From NCBI GenBank assembly GCA_039545295.1, contig BCIK01000022.1:453226-517225 (forward strand): a DNA stretch of 64,000 bases, in the 5' to 3' direction. How positions within the stretch are numbered: the stretch's first letter is position 1; each line of letters begins with the position of its first letter. Under the pieces are notes generated by a model, which searched no databases, had not been told where the DNA came from, and worked only from the letters and a program-made list of their open reading frames with translations. Below, piece by piece: positions 36,034 through 47,782 of this stretch. Position numbers and translations under genes: made by a program. This stretch comes from Udeniomyces pyricola. Its lineage: Eukaryota > Basidiomycota > Tremellomycetes > Cystofilobasidiales > Mrakiaceae.

Positions 36034-37857
36034 TTACGCCTCTACCTTCAGGCCCGTACCACCTATCTCTCTCTGATGCTCGACCTGAATCAGCTCATGA
36101 GACACCGACAACTCGAGAGCTACCTGCTCCTCGTCATGTTCCCTTCGCATCCGCTCCAAGAGGTCAAACAGCTCCGCCTTGCCGGGCAGCTTGGCCACCG
36201 CCTCAACCGGCCCCCCGTCCCGCACGATCTCATCGAGCTCAACTCGAGCACGCTGTCGGTGGGCGAACCCCCAATACTGGTATCTCCATTCCCACCAAAA
36301 GGGCCAGTTAAGTCCGAGCTCGCGCATGAGTTTTGCTCTCGAGGCAGGCGAAGAAGAAAGTCGCGTCTTGATCTCTCTCGAGGTTGAAGGAAGATCGGTA
36401 AGGATGACGTCGAGACCCCCTGTGTTGGCGAATGAGCAGAAGATGTCAGATAAGTTCTGTGCAAGAAAGAACCATCGTAAAAGAAGCAGGAATCCATATA
36501 TGGTGACACCGAGACGGACAATTCGCAGCAACAACCATCTCCAGCTTGTCGTTGACCGTCCTGAGTCGAGGAAAAATAATCGGAGGAGAAAAGTTTGACC
36601 AACGGAGGATTTAAAGTCAGTTACACGATCGCAGAACTCAAGGGAACATATCACTTCGAAGAGCTTCATCAGCCTCACCAGACGCCCAACACTTTCCCCG
36701 CCCGCTCACAATCCTCGCGGAATCGGCGTCCTTCGGCATCGACGAGGCAGTCGAACGTCATCGAAAAGCCATCACAGAAGTCCCAGAAATACTCGCGGGC
36801 GAAAGCAACGCTAGCGCCGATGTGGTATCGTTGTATGGGCGATGGTACGTGTATCAAGGACGGCAGGAGGAAAGACGGATGCCATAGACCCAAGCATAGA
36901 CGTGACCGAAGATGAGGGCGGCGGGCAATAAGCTTAGCCATGGCGGGAAAGAGAAGCTTGGGTTCGGAAGTGACCTTGATGTCAATCTGCACAATCGCAC
37001 AGGAGCAATAACCACTCAAAAACCTCAGTCCCTGACAGGGGTTGTCCATCTACGGATCAGGCAACAACTCGATAGCGTAGTTGAATAAAGTCTCGTAACG
37101 GACATTGAAGTGAACATGCTCGTTGCCAGGCTGATCCAGCAGCTCGAGCGCCTCTTCGAATAGTGGAATCGGTTGAACAGGTTCTTTGATTGTGCGAACG
37201 TGCCTGATGTTTGTGTGCGTTCATGTCAAACATTGCGAGGGTCAGTATCATATATTTCCACCCCAGATAGATTGATAGATACGGACTCGAGTACACCTTC
37301 CCATGGTTGATCGGCAATCCGTCCCGCTCCGGTCGTTGTCCGACCAAGAATGGCATCGTGGAAGAGGATGAGGCGACCGTCCTTGGTGAGATGAACATCT
37401 ATCAACAGGTGCAGGAATCAGCACCACCTTTCTCGCGTATGTTCACACAAACTGAAGCAGAAAGATACGTCTGCTCACCACTCTCGATGCCGTCAGCGCC
37501 CTCAGCGATTGCGAGTTTGAAACTGGCAATGGTATTCTCGGCTGCGGGGCGGATTATGTCAAAACCTACTCCTTGCGCCTGTGTTCCAACGAGTGAACGA
37601 GGTGCCAGAGAATATCAATGCAACGAGATTGCTCACGGTACTCGGCAGAAGCTCTGTAAGGTAAGAAGTGAGTAAAAGACCGGAAAGAAGGAAAATCGAG
37701 TTGGACCCGTGATTGATAAGGGTTGAACGTCATACAGTGCGTCAGACGTCAGCGACCGGTCAGCATGAGCCCATGATTGACAAGTTCGAGCAACGTCAGG
37801 TGACTCACCCCCGATGACCCCAAATGGCAGGAAAGTGATGACTGTTAGCTGCCGTCA
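36034..37857 (-). CDS. Glycerophosphodiester phosphodiesterase, Pgc1-like
   Basis: Eight exons (minus): 37857-37809, 37653-37637 (17 nt), 37541-37479, 37398-37287, 37203-37104, 36986-36679, 36560-36536 (25 nt) and 36456-36034; phases agree. The spliced product reads AIWGHRGASAEYPENTIASF, IAEGADGIESDVHLTKDG, RLILFHDAILGRTTTGAG, IPLFEEALELL and VHFNIDIKV, then a hydrophobic LLPSLIHV region, GVWTVNDKLEM and GGLDVILTD. HRG...PENT, the E-x-D-x-H pair and HD are the GDPD metal-binding/catalytic residues. VWTVND and VILTD are the late TIM-barrel strands. The closest known relative is yeast Pgc1, which degrades phosphatidylglycerol in lipid droplets and mitochondria. The C-terminal extension is amphipathic (KLMRELGLNWPFWWEWRYQY), possibly membrane-associating. 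Substrate is inferred, not shown. Confidence 0.88.
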
Positions 37858-38628
37858 TCTTAGCCAGACGTCTAGGTGTGGTGCCAAGGTGAGGTTGTAG
37901 GGTGGAGAGGGCAGGGGCAAGCTGGTGATAGCGGCAGGGATGGGTTCTAGATGTAGGAGGAAAGGATGCAGGCAGGGGACGGATGATGCGGCCGCGGGTA
38001 AAGGAGGCAAAGAGTCTATTGGAGGTATTGATTGCGGTCGTCGTTATCTTGATTGTTGTATGGGGGTGACGTTCAGTGGGCTGAAAAAGCGGCCAACTGC
38101 ACTGCAGTCGTGTCAGGTGGTGGACGTTGAGCACGTTGAGTCAACCCAGACAACAACCCGTACATTCTGAGCTCAACATATCATAGGGACATGAAGATGT
38201 CACGAGACGGCCCAGATCATATATAATGGGCCCCTCATCCCCATGACTATATAGTCGACGACGCGGCCCGCAAACACGTGGGTTGCCTCTCGAGCAGATG
38301 ATGTTCTCAGGTATCTTCTGGTTGGCGATGGTCTAAGCGTGAAATTCGATCCAGCCAGTGTTAGGCCAAACCCCTTGCCGCAAGAACTCCGCGGGTTTCC
38401 TCGGCCGTGGCGCGCATCGCTCGACTCAGCTCGGCGTCATGCTCGCGGCTCGGCTACAATCCTACGCATAAGACTTAACCACCACTGTTACACTCAGCGG
38501 CGTATGGGGTCATGATATTCACGAGATCTTGGAAGACCTAATTCGTCAACTCATCATGTCATCACGTCGTCCACATATACATGCACTTCCTTCTTGTTGA
38601 TCATCCATCAACCCGCACATCGTTTCCT
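37858..38628. other. Intergenic between phosphodiesterase promoter and cytidine deaminase 3' end
   Basis: About 770 bp with no recognisable gene. The part nearest 37858 should hold the promoter of the minus-strand phosphodiesterase. TATATAATGG lies at 38219-38228 and a TATACATGCA near 38575. Confidence 0.5.
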
Positions 38629-39684
38629 CTAAGCAGTCCTCTCGAGCTCGAGCTCGTCAGGGCCGAAAGACATGGGCAACAGCTGTTCGAGGGTCATCAT
38701 GACGGACGTCTCCGTCTTGTCACCCGATGTGTACTCGCCGGCTTTGTAGCGAGATCCCACCATCACGATCGGTGTCTACGGTGTACGTTGGAAGTCGCAT
38801 TCGAGTTCAAGATCAGAACATCAGCGACCGAGCTAAACTGAAGCATCGAGACCTCTAAACAGCGGAACGAACCGAGGGAGCGCAGAATTCCCTGATGAAT
38901 TGCCGGCAGATACCGCAGGGCGAGACAGAAGGAGTCGGGACGTCCCTAGATAACCGTTAACGTAAAATCAAGATCAGCATGGCGTGAACTCCAATGAACA
39001 ACCTGAGTAAGCTGGCGATAAGCAACGTACGAAGATACGGCAATGGCCAGGAACTTTCGCTTGCCCTCGCTCTGTCAAAGCAACGGCATATGTCAGATTT
39101 TGGGGGCACATATCCGCAGGTAGAAAAATATAGGCCTCGTCTGTACTCACAGCAGCTCGGCAAAGAGCCGTCCTCTCGGCACAAACACCAGCACCTGTCC
39201 AAACGGAGAGCGCAAGAGATCAACCCGGCCGAGGTTAGGATCTCGCCCGAGCGTATCATGTGGCTTGGTTGGGCAGTGAATGAAAGAGGGACGATGGATA
39301 CGCTTCAAGCTTACCATAAGATGCGTTCTCAACGTTGGCTCCCTTGATGATCTCGCCAGAGGCTGGAGCAGTAAAACGCGAGAGTATCAGTGAAGCGGTA
39401 CACCGCGGCGAAAGTGGTGGGGACGACCGAACAAGCCAAGCAAGAGTGACGCACGAGTCAATAAGGCGGCTCCGACTCTGAACTTGGAGTATGGGGAGTA
39501 AGAGCCTTCCTTGGCTGTAAGATACGCACGAGGATAAGTCGATAGTAAGCTGGTGAAGAAACTCGAGAGATTGGGCAAGCCTTTAACAGCAGTGGCAAGA
39601 AGGATGCGGCAGATTGCGAGACGTGCCTTGGATAGCGGCAGCAATGAGGGTCTCGTACTGCTCAGCGGTAGGAGTGGTCGACAT
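38629..39684 (-). CDS. CDD1: Cytidine deaminase
   Basis: Seven exons (minus): 39684-39627, 39514-39455, 39362-39315, 39194-39151, 39071-39031, 38945-38873 and 38775-38629. The spliced protein (~155 residues) contains EGSYSPYSKFRVGAALLT, GANVENASYGAGVCAERTA and SPCGICRQFIREFC, and ends in MTLEQLLPMSFGPDEL. These are the substrate-binding FRVGA and NVENAS segments, the C-A-E-R-T catalytic Glu with the first zinc Cys, the PCGxC zinc pair and the conserved C terminus of homotetrameric cytidine deaminase. The enzyme converts cytidine/deoxycytidine to uridine/deoxyuridine in pyrimidine salvage. The first intron seems to use a GC donor (CAAG|GCACGT); no GT alternative keeps the frame. The start at 39684 gives the usual length. 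It is divergent from PEX7 with 273 bp between the start codons. Confidence 0.94.
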
Positions 39685-39957
39685 GTTAGTTATGAGGGAT
39701 CGTGGGTGCTGTGGTAAGAGATGGGATGTGAAGTTTGGCAAGGAGGAGGATCGAAGCTGAGCGTAGGGTGGAGTTTTGGTGGAGGGTTCGATAATTCGCT
39801 TTTCTCCGTGCGTGTCGGCAAGGCCACATAACCGGCCGCGGTAGCTCCTGATTCTATCAACCCGGTTGACGTTGATTTCCCTCAACAAACCCGACCGTCC
39901 ATTCCAATCTGCCCTATTCTACCGCTTCGTCATCCGCTCATACCCCTAAAGATTGCT
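39685..39957. promoter_or_regulatory. Short bidirectional promoter between CDD1 and PEX7
   Basis: The two start codons face away from each other across 273 bp, so both promoters and 5' UTRs must share this stretch. It contains CGGCCGCGG (39833-39842) and a CT-rich segment on the PEX7 side. Confidence 0.6.
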
Positions 39958-41788
39958 ATGATCCACACTCCGGGATACGCTGGCTTCAGCTTGGCATTTT
40001 CTCCCTTTATAGAAAGTGAGCAGCCGATCCATTCGCTTGCGGAACTGACCGATACCACATCTAATCACATTCCTGTCTATCCTCGTCCCCCGCATCGTAT
40101 CCCTCCGCGCAGATAGGATCGCTCTTGCTTCTTCATGTATGTACCCAGCTGGGTTCAAGCTCGATGGTTCATGGCCATTCTCGATTTGACTCCTTCCCCT
40201 TGGCTCAACCTGTACAGCCAACTTTGGTCTCGTCGGCACGGGTCGCGTTCATCTCCTGCGGCTGGACCGCGCCGGTCTAGCCCTCGACAAGGCGTGAGCT
40301 CCCTCCTGGATCAGTCGACGCTCCACGTTCTTGTCCTGATCGTGTTATACACAACCTTGCTCCAGATATGATACCAAGGACTCCCTACTCGATGTCGCTT
40401 GGTCCGAGATCAACCCAAATCAGCTCGTTTCAGCCTCGGGTGATGGCTCGATCAAGCTCTGGGATGTAACCCTTAATGTGAGTCTGCTTCGTTCTCCTGT
40501 GTACCCATAATTTGATGAGTCGTTCCAAATCTCATTCCCTTTGATGACCCAGGAATATCCCATCCGTAATTTCTATGAGCATTCGAGGGAGGTCATGAGT
40601 ATCGATTGGTCCAATCTACAAAAAGAGACGTTCGCTAGCAGCAGCTGGGATGGCTCAGTCAAGTTGGTGCGTTAGGCTCTCTCTTGATTGAACATTGTTG
40701 TTTTAAGCACAATATGTATGCTGATGGAACAAGGAATTATAGTGGAATCCAAACGCTCTGGGATCCCTCGCGACAATCCAAGTTGGTGGGTGCGCATCTG
40801 CATAACGAGAATGACACACACGCCACTCACTGACTGCTTCTATCCTATGCATATTCATACACACAGAACCTCCATCGACATGTATCTACCAGACTCTGTT
40901 CTCTCCGCATAGTCCGAACTTGCTCTCAGCCGTGTCTTCACTTGGCTCTTTCAAGACGTTCGATACCCGACTGGCAACCCGTGCATCGGCTGGACTGACC
41001 CGGCCCGCAGTTGAGTTCCGATGTCAAGAAGGCGAAGCGCTCACGTTTGATTATAACAAGTATCAAGAAGGGGTTTGTTTTTTCTTCTCTTTCTTTTCTT
41101 CACGAAAAGTTCGATCAAGAATACTGATGTTGCACGATCTGGCTTCAACGTCCTCATCTGACCAGATCATTGCCGCCTCGGGAACAGATCGACTCATCAA
41201 TGCATATGACTTGCGCTCCATCTCTGCCTCACCCCTATCTTCGCACCATCCGAAAGCTGTCTCGTCACCTCTTCTCCAGCTCCAAGGACATTCGTTTGCT
41301 GTTCGCAAGGTTGCATGGAGTCCACATCGGGCTGATCTACTCGTACGCGTACTCTCAGATTGTTCTCCGCTGCATCTATGGTCTTACGTACGTTGACATC
41401 TTTGCTCCACGAACATCCAGGCTTCTGCTGGGTACGATATGAGCTGTCAAGTATGGTCAACCAATCCTGCCCGGGTTCTGGCCTCCCAGGCTGAGCACAC
41501 CGAATTCGTTTACGGCCTGGCATGGTCACTCTACGAGTGAGCCTATTCCATCTGCTTCTGCGCCTACGTCACCTCGATTTCATACCCTTGACAAACCAGA
41601 TCCCGTGGTCGTTGAGCAACCTTTCGAGTCTCGAATTCTTTTCACTGACATACGATTCCGTGCGGCTCTTACTTTGTCTGATATTTTTTCTCTTGATCTT
41701 CGATGATGGATCGATCTGAATTCCCAGGGAGGGGGTTCTCGTGACAGCTGGCTGGGATGGCAAGACGATCCCTTGGAAGCCGTTATAG
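39958..41788 (+). CDS. PEX7: Peroxisomal PTS2 import receptor Pex7 (WD40)
   Basis: Ten exons: 39958-40015, 40113-40136 (24 nt), 40218-40293, 40366-40477, 40553-40666, 40743-40785, 40867-41072, 41166-41342, 41421-41536 and 41728-41788. The start MIHTPGYAGFSLAFSPF is the Pex7 N-terminal signature. Then come ALASSNFGLVGTGRVHLL, SLLDVAWSEINPNQLVSASG-like repeat 1, DGSIKLWD, FYEHSREVMSIDWSNL, FASSSWDGSVKLW, YQTLFSPHSPNLLSAVS, IIAASGTDRLINAYDLR, LQGHSFAVRKVAWSPHRADL, ASAGYDMSCQVW and AEHTEFVYGLAWS, giving six WD40 blades. Pex7 binds the PTS2 signal of matrix enzymes such as thiolase in the cytosol and delivers them to the peroxisomal docking complex with Pex20/Pex5L. The length (~330 residues) fits the family. 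Confidence 0.95.
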
Positions 41789-43684
41789 ATGAAAATTTTT
41801 TTGTATCGTTGACGCCCCTGACGTCGATTGTTTACATGCAGAAAGTTTAGAATGACCCCCATGGATCACATTGCTGCTTTCAGTTCATAAAGAAAGGAAG
41901 ACAGAAACTGTAAGACCCCTTTATCTGACATACGGGAGATTCTGCCGGCGATTAGCTTGCTACTAGAATCTCCTCTTGATTATGTCATACTAGAACGTTT
42001 AGAGATGCAGGATGCCCGGTGTCCGGTAGTACGACGTACGTCCGCGGATGTACTCCAACATCCATCGAACATCAATATTCGATCTTGAATATTCAATTCA
42101 CGCGCGATCTTTATAAACGCAAATCTTAATCGTACACGCACGTCCGCGGCGTTAATTTTTGTAATTTTCGATTGAGCTATCGTATATTGTACGCCCCGTC
42201 ATACAACCCGGCCCGAACAGATATCGGATAGTAGTACACCTCAACACGCGGACCGTAACCGTACACGCCTGCAAATCCTTGACCGTGCGGTGACCGTACG
42301 GTCCAACATTTGACTGTCCGCTGTGCGGTGAAGTACGGGCATAGAAACCGTGCGCGCGGTGACCGCGCTGTCAGACCTTACGGTGACCGAAGCTATATAT
42401 GCAGGCAGGGCGAAGCGCGGGAGGCTACGGGCCACCGGTCAGCTAAGAGGGATCCCAGGCCGGCCAGGCCCCTGGCCCCAGGAAGGGACGTGGGTATGTG
42501 GGATGATCCGTTTCAATGTTAATCAACGAATCAACGTTCAACGTTCAATTGGTTCCACGTTCAACGTTGATCACGGTACAGATCGTACCGAGCAGAGCGG
42601 ACAACTTTCATGCAGTAACAAGCCCCCCTCGGTGCAGGCTCGGCCGACGCGGAACTTAGGAGTATTGAACCATAAATACCGGATCACCGATTCGGCTTTT
42701 AGCAGGATGTGATCTTGACAGATCACGTTCATTTCGGTTTTCCCGATCGTGGCTTCTTCATCATGATCGAGTAGTCTACCGATATGAGAAGCGTGATGGC
42801 GTGTCATCGTTTCGTACGTGTTGTCGACGACGTCCGCGTATGCAGATACGGCATGGACATGCACGCATGCATGATCATCGATCAAACTCATAGACATCCG
42901 CGTGCACGCGGTAGTTGCCGTCGAGATGACGTCTGGGCCCTGCGACGTGGCATTTATCTTGACTTGAGTTGCCCTACCGACTGCGCGCCATGTGCGTGCC
43001 GTTGCGGACGATCTTGTGATATATAAAACTTGCCACCGACGCGGGTCGATGCACGCAGATCGTGCATGAACATGGGTACATGGCCACTGACCAGTATTGG
43101 GCGCGGGATATTGGATGGCGATGAATCGATCGGAAGCTAGAGCATCGGAAGCAGAATTATTTCGAGCTCTATTACATTGAACCAAGTTGAAATGATTTAG
43201 CTGGACAATGCGAAGGGACCGGGAACCGACGGTTCCGTTGAGTCCATCCGAAACGGCCGTTTGAGCGGCCGATGGATTCCCCGACCTACGTGGTTAGTAT
43301 GCGAGTACGTGCGTGTGTATATACACGCACGTATGGATTGTTACCGGTATATGTAGATTATATAGATCGTATCTTACAGCCGAGGGCGCCGAGGGAAGTT
43401 TCCTCTACCTCTGCTTACCCACGGCCTGTTCACCCTTCTGCCCATTGATCTGTCATAATTCCATCCAGCTTCCGAACTCTCCTCACCCATCTCCGGCTGC
43501 TCGCTTCCGTACCACAACCACCAGTGCCATCCATCCTATCCGTCGTGCCCACCTGCGAACCCCTACCCACGAAACTCTCACTTACAAAACACGTCAATCC
43601 TCCCCTTCCTCTTGTCCTCTCCAACCAAACAAACGGCTCTCCGGCCCAATCCCTTGCCACTTCCCCGCCGCTCGACACCTGACC
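41789..43684. promoter_or_regulatory. 1.9-kb intergenic region upstream of the Zn2Cys6 gene with repeated CGG-type palindromes
   Basis: No gene is recognisable. It contains CGGTGACCG three times (42288-42296, 42357-42365, 42381-42389), the palindrome GACCGTACGGTC (42292-42303), CAACGTT copies (42531-42567), GGAACCG-A-CGGTTCC (43222-43236) and CGGCCG at 43254 and 43266. CGG triplets in inverted or everted order are the usual half-sites of Zn2Cys6 regulators. From about 43420 the DNA is C/T-rich and probably 5' UTR. Confidence 0.5.
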
Positions 43685-46475
43685 ATGCTCACCCACGCCA
43701 CTCACGTCCCTCTTGAAGGCGACGACGGCAGCTCGCTTTGGATGCTTCCATCCCTCTCAAGGTCCCCTACTTCGGATCAGTCGTCCGTCTCGAATGCAGG
43801 CTCGAGTCACCGGAGCGGTTGGAGTGGGAGCGAAGACGACTCCGCCCGAAGGGAAGACGACCCTCAGCCCTCTGGCCGGGTGACGAGAAAAAGCAGTGCG
43901 AGTGGTGGCAGCTGGCTTGGGTGCGATGACTTTATCTGGATTGAAGATGAGGGGGATAGCGTGAATGTAAACCGTAGTAGTCAGATTGGCTGTGAGTAGT
44001 GTCTGCATGCGACTGGATGTCCTCCCACACACACACACACACACATAGATCCACACACACGCCCCCTTTGGCCAGCGTGGAAGGCCCCTCCCTTAGGGCC
44101 GGTTTCCCACTCCGCAGGCGTTCGGTTCGTCAACCATTTTGAGTTGGCGAACGAATTCAGCTTCCGTGCAACTTCCTCCCCCTCCCCCTCCCCCTCCTCC
44201 TCCTTCTTCCAGTCTTCCAGTCTTCCCTTCAATCTGGCCTGCCTTGCCTCCCCGTTGCCTCTGTTCATGTCCTCATTGACATCCCTCCTGCTTGCCGCTC
44301 CAACTCTGCCAGACGATGACGGCAGTGTCCGCACAAAGCTGCCATGGCTCGAACCGCTCATGCTGCCCAAGGACGTAGTCCGAATCCCTCCACCCCGGTC
44401 CAACAACGATTTCGATCATAGTTCGTCGCATCCCCCTCATCATGTCCGAGGAGGCTCATCCGCAAACCTCCACCATCGCCCTCATCTCGATTCAGCTCAA
44501 CGATCAGCCCAGTGTAAGTCCCCATCTCTCCCTTGTCTACCGCGCACGCGCTTCCTCAATCATGGATGAAGGAGTGCTTTGTCAGGGAGCTTCACTTTGT
44601 CAGCAGCCAAGAATCTGACAGGCTGAACACCGGATGCCTATTCCTGCCATCCCAATCGCCGCTTCTTTTGCCCCTGATCTCTCATCAATCATTTGCCGTG
44701 TGTCGTTCATATGCCGGCTTCCACCATTGACAGCTTCGTATCCCACGGCGGCCGACGTGGTCTCTTCATCTAATCCGTCAAACTCTATCTATATGCATCC
44801 AACGACCTCCGCGGCCCACCCCGCCGACTGGCCCTCCACCTACCACAACTCATTGCCATCGACGTTACTATCGCCCGGCTCATTACAGCATGGCTCTCAC
44901 CTTACTTCAGGCCATGACGCTCCACCATATCCGTCTGACCATCGCTCCTTGTCCAGAATTGACACCTCTGGTCACGATAGTTACCATCGCGTGAAGCTGT
45001 CGACCGACCGATTCTCCAACTCAGTCCCTTCGCACTACCCTCATCCAAGCCCCACTACTGCGACGGAGCCTCACACCAGGAGTCCTTCCTCATCATCGTC
45101 ATCTCGACACATGTATCCTTTCCCAGGGCTCCGCCAATCCTCGGATCAGGTCGCGAGCTCGGCTTTGCCTAGTCTCACGTCTCCAAGCTCATATGCACCA
45201 CTCTTCTCCTATCCGCCACTGACGGCGGCCGGCTACCTGCCTCAGGCTCAAGCCCCCACACCTACCTCGCCATCTAACACGTCACATTCGTACAACATGT
45301 CGTACGGTACGCCCCCAACGTCGTATCTTGGCAGCAACGGTCCATCCCTCCCTCCGGTGTTCCCCTTGCTCCATCAGCAGCAACCGCAAGATTCGACTCG
45401 ACCCGTCATTCCTTTCCCAATCCCTACCAACACTCGCTTCGTGCCTTCCATCTTCAATCGATCAATTCATGACGCCACAGTCCCTCCTCTAGGATCTGCG
45501 TTTCCCCCTCGACCGCTCGTGAACACCGAATCGGCTGTGACGGTCCTAGTGCCACCGTCGTCGTCGGCTTCCTCGACATGTTCTTCCCTTCACCCTATCT
45601 CACCCGTGAATAGCTCAGCCCACGATGTTCTATCGACAACTGCGTCGAGCGACCGAAATCCCCCTCCACCCTCACCTTCGACAACCTCGTCCCATTCTAC
45701 CACCACTTCATCCTCCCGCGTCGTCCCGGCCAAAACTGTCGCCTCCTCGGACTCTCATTCGATCGATCAAGAACTTGAACTCCCATCGAATCCGTTGCCA
45801 ATCCAGAACGAGGCTCCCTCTCGCTCCACCATGGGTTCAACCAAACATCAGGACACGATCACGAACACGAACACTCCTTCTGCTACGACGACTCTTCGTC
45901 CCGTCAAAGGTTCCGATGCGGCCACAGCGACGACAACCAGCAGTAGCAGTAGCAACGATCCAAGTCAAGCTGCGGCCAAGAAGGCTAGGACGCCCATCGC
46001 GTGCTCCCGATGCCGACGGCACAAGTTACGGTGCTTGGGCGAGCCTGGTCAACCGTGTCCGGCGTGTGTGAAACGAGGGGTCGCAGAGGAATGCAATTAC
46101 GTGAGCGAGGTGAGGAGGAGGGGAAAGGGAAAGGCAAAGAGGAGTGTTCAAACCGATCCGTCGACGGCGGATCATGAACCGTCAACGCAATCGAGGGAAC
46201 AAGGTGTTGATGACTTTGAAGGAGTTAACGACCGAGGACCAGAGACAGGCACGAAGAGAGTAGCAGTGACGGATGGAGGAGGGGAGATGGGTGCTATGGG
46301 TGGGCCGAAGAAGAGGAAGTACACGACGGAGAAACCCTTGACAACAGTTGGAGCGGGATTGGGAGGCGACGGATCGACCTCTGCTGCGAAACTTGGCAAG
46401 GACGAGCTTGGGGAGGGCATAGAAAAGACGTCGACGCTAAGATTAGGGAAGAACGAGGTGAATGAAGAAGATTGA
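43685..46475 (+). CDS. Zn2Cys6 transcription factor with C-terminally placed DNA-binding domain
   Basis: Three exons, 43685-43991, 44118-44513 and 44734-46475, join in phase into ~815 residues. The first two exons are Ser/Pro-rich with acidic stretches (SGSEDDSARREDD, FIWIEDEGDS) and have no fold I recognise. Exon 3 holds ~390 residues of Ser/Thr/Pro/His-rich sequence, and then the zinc cluster at about 45998-46095: C-S-R-C-R-R-H-K-L-R-C, seven residues, C-P-A-C, eight residues, C. Spacing C-x2-C-x6-C-x7-C-x2-C-x8-C fits the Gal4-type binuclear cluster. It is preceded by KKARTPIA and followed by basic RRRGKGKAKR. No coiled coil follows and no fungal-specific middle-homology domain is seen. 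Such clusters usually sit at the N terminus; here it is about 150 residues from the end. Target genes cannot be inferred. Confidence 0.85.
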
Positions 46476-47782
46476 GCGGGAGGTGCTTTACCTGTCCTTC
46501 CTACCTACCTATCTACCCACTGCATGTTCGGAATACATAACGGTCGCGCTTTCTGCGGGTTTTTCCATGCTTTCTTGTCTTGCTTTCGCATCCCTTTGTT
46601 TTTCATTTTCGGCTCTATCACGTCGCACCCTCGTCATCCTCGTGCTTCCTGATCAATCGTTTCCCTTCAGTCGGTACTCGTACTTACACTCACCTTCATT
46701 TCAATCTCCAACTTCTTCCTCCATCCCCTCGGCCTTGATTCCCTCACCCCCTTTTTTTTTTTTTTTTCGTCCTTTCCATTCTTTCGTTCGTTTTTTTTTT
46801 CTTCGTTCGTTCGTTCGTCTTGTTCGTCTTTCTTCGTTCTTTGATCCTTCTGCTCTTTCTTGTCCAGTCCTCTAACGATCTGTTTATCATCATCTTTTTT
46901 TATTTTCTTCTTCGATCTATGAATCGATCCACCTCCTCATGATGCGCGCGGTGTTCCATCCGCCGATGACGTACTTCAAACCAGTAGTAGCTAGCTCGGT
47001 TGACCCCTGTTTTCTTCCTCCTTTCTTCTGTTCCTATATATATATATATGCGTATAAATCTGTGTACACTATTCCCTCGATCAGGACCTCGTTCTTTCAT
47101 AAGGCATATATGGCGCCGAGAGAGAACTGTGTGTGCATCATAATGGAGCGAAGATAAACATATTGCGCGATGGTCGTCAGGTCACCCTCAAATATCGATG
47201 ATGCTGATGATGAGGGGGAAAAGAGGCAGAAAAGAAAAGAAAGAAGAAGAAAAAAGGAAAGAAAGGGGAAAGCATGCATGGTATAAAACTTCAACCGAAA
47301 CGGGGAGGGGGGGGGGTCTACAAAGGAAGGTGAAAGAAGAAACAGGACCCAAACACAGAAGGACGCATGCATACATGCATGCAGTGATCATGACACTGTC
47401 ATACATCCCGGGACAGAGAAAGGGACGTGCTGCAGAGGTATAGCTGACAACTAGCTACACGGCAGAGAAGAGAGGTAGTACAGAACAACAACAACAACAA
47501 CAACAACAGTGGATGAACGAGAATGGGAATCAAGAGAAGGGGACATGTATATTGAGGAATGGACTTTAGGAAAAGGGGGGTATCAGATGTGCACACTTGG
47601 AAAGCGCTGATCGAGCGGAGAAAGGCTTGGAGTAGGGGTTACCAACGATAAGAATAAGGGAGAAAAAAAAACACGACTCGAGGAAGAACAAGAACGATTG
47701 AGGAGAGCGATGCCAAATATATATCTCTTTTTGTTTTATTTAGGGAGGGGGTTTGCAAAACAAACAAACAAAAAAGAAACGA
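46476..47782. repeat. Low-complexity intergenic region between convergent genes
   Basis: T-rich DNA with T-runs and TTCG arrays (46750-46830) is followed by a TA run (47035-47050), purine-rich DNA, a G-run (47303-47317), tandem GCATGCATACATGCATGC (47364-47382) and an ACA array (47485-47508). No gene is seen; both flanking genes end here. Confidence 0.65.

Noticed and set aside
42531..42567. CAACGTT copies as transposon ends
   Set aside because: Copies are short and irregular, with no target-site duplication and no transposase-like frame nearby.
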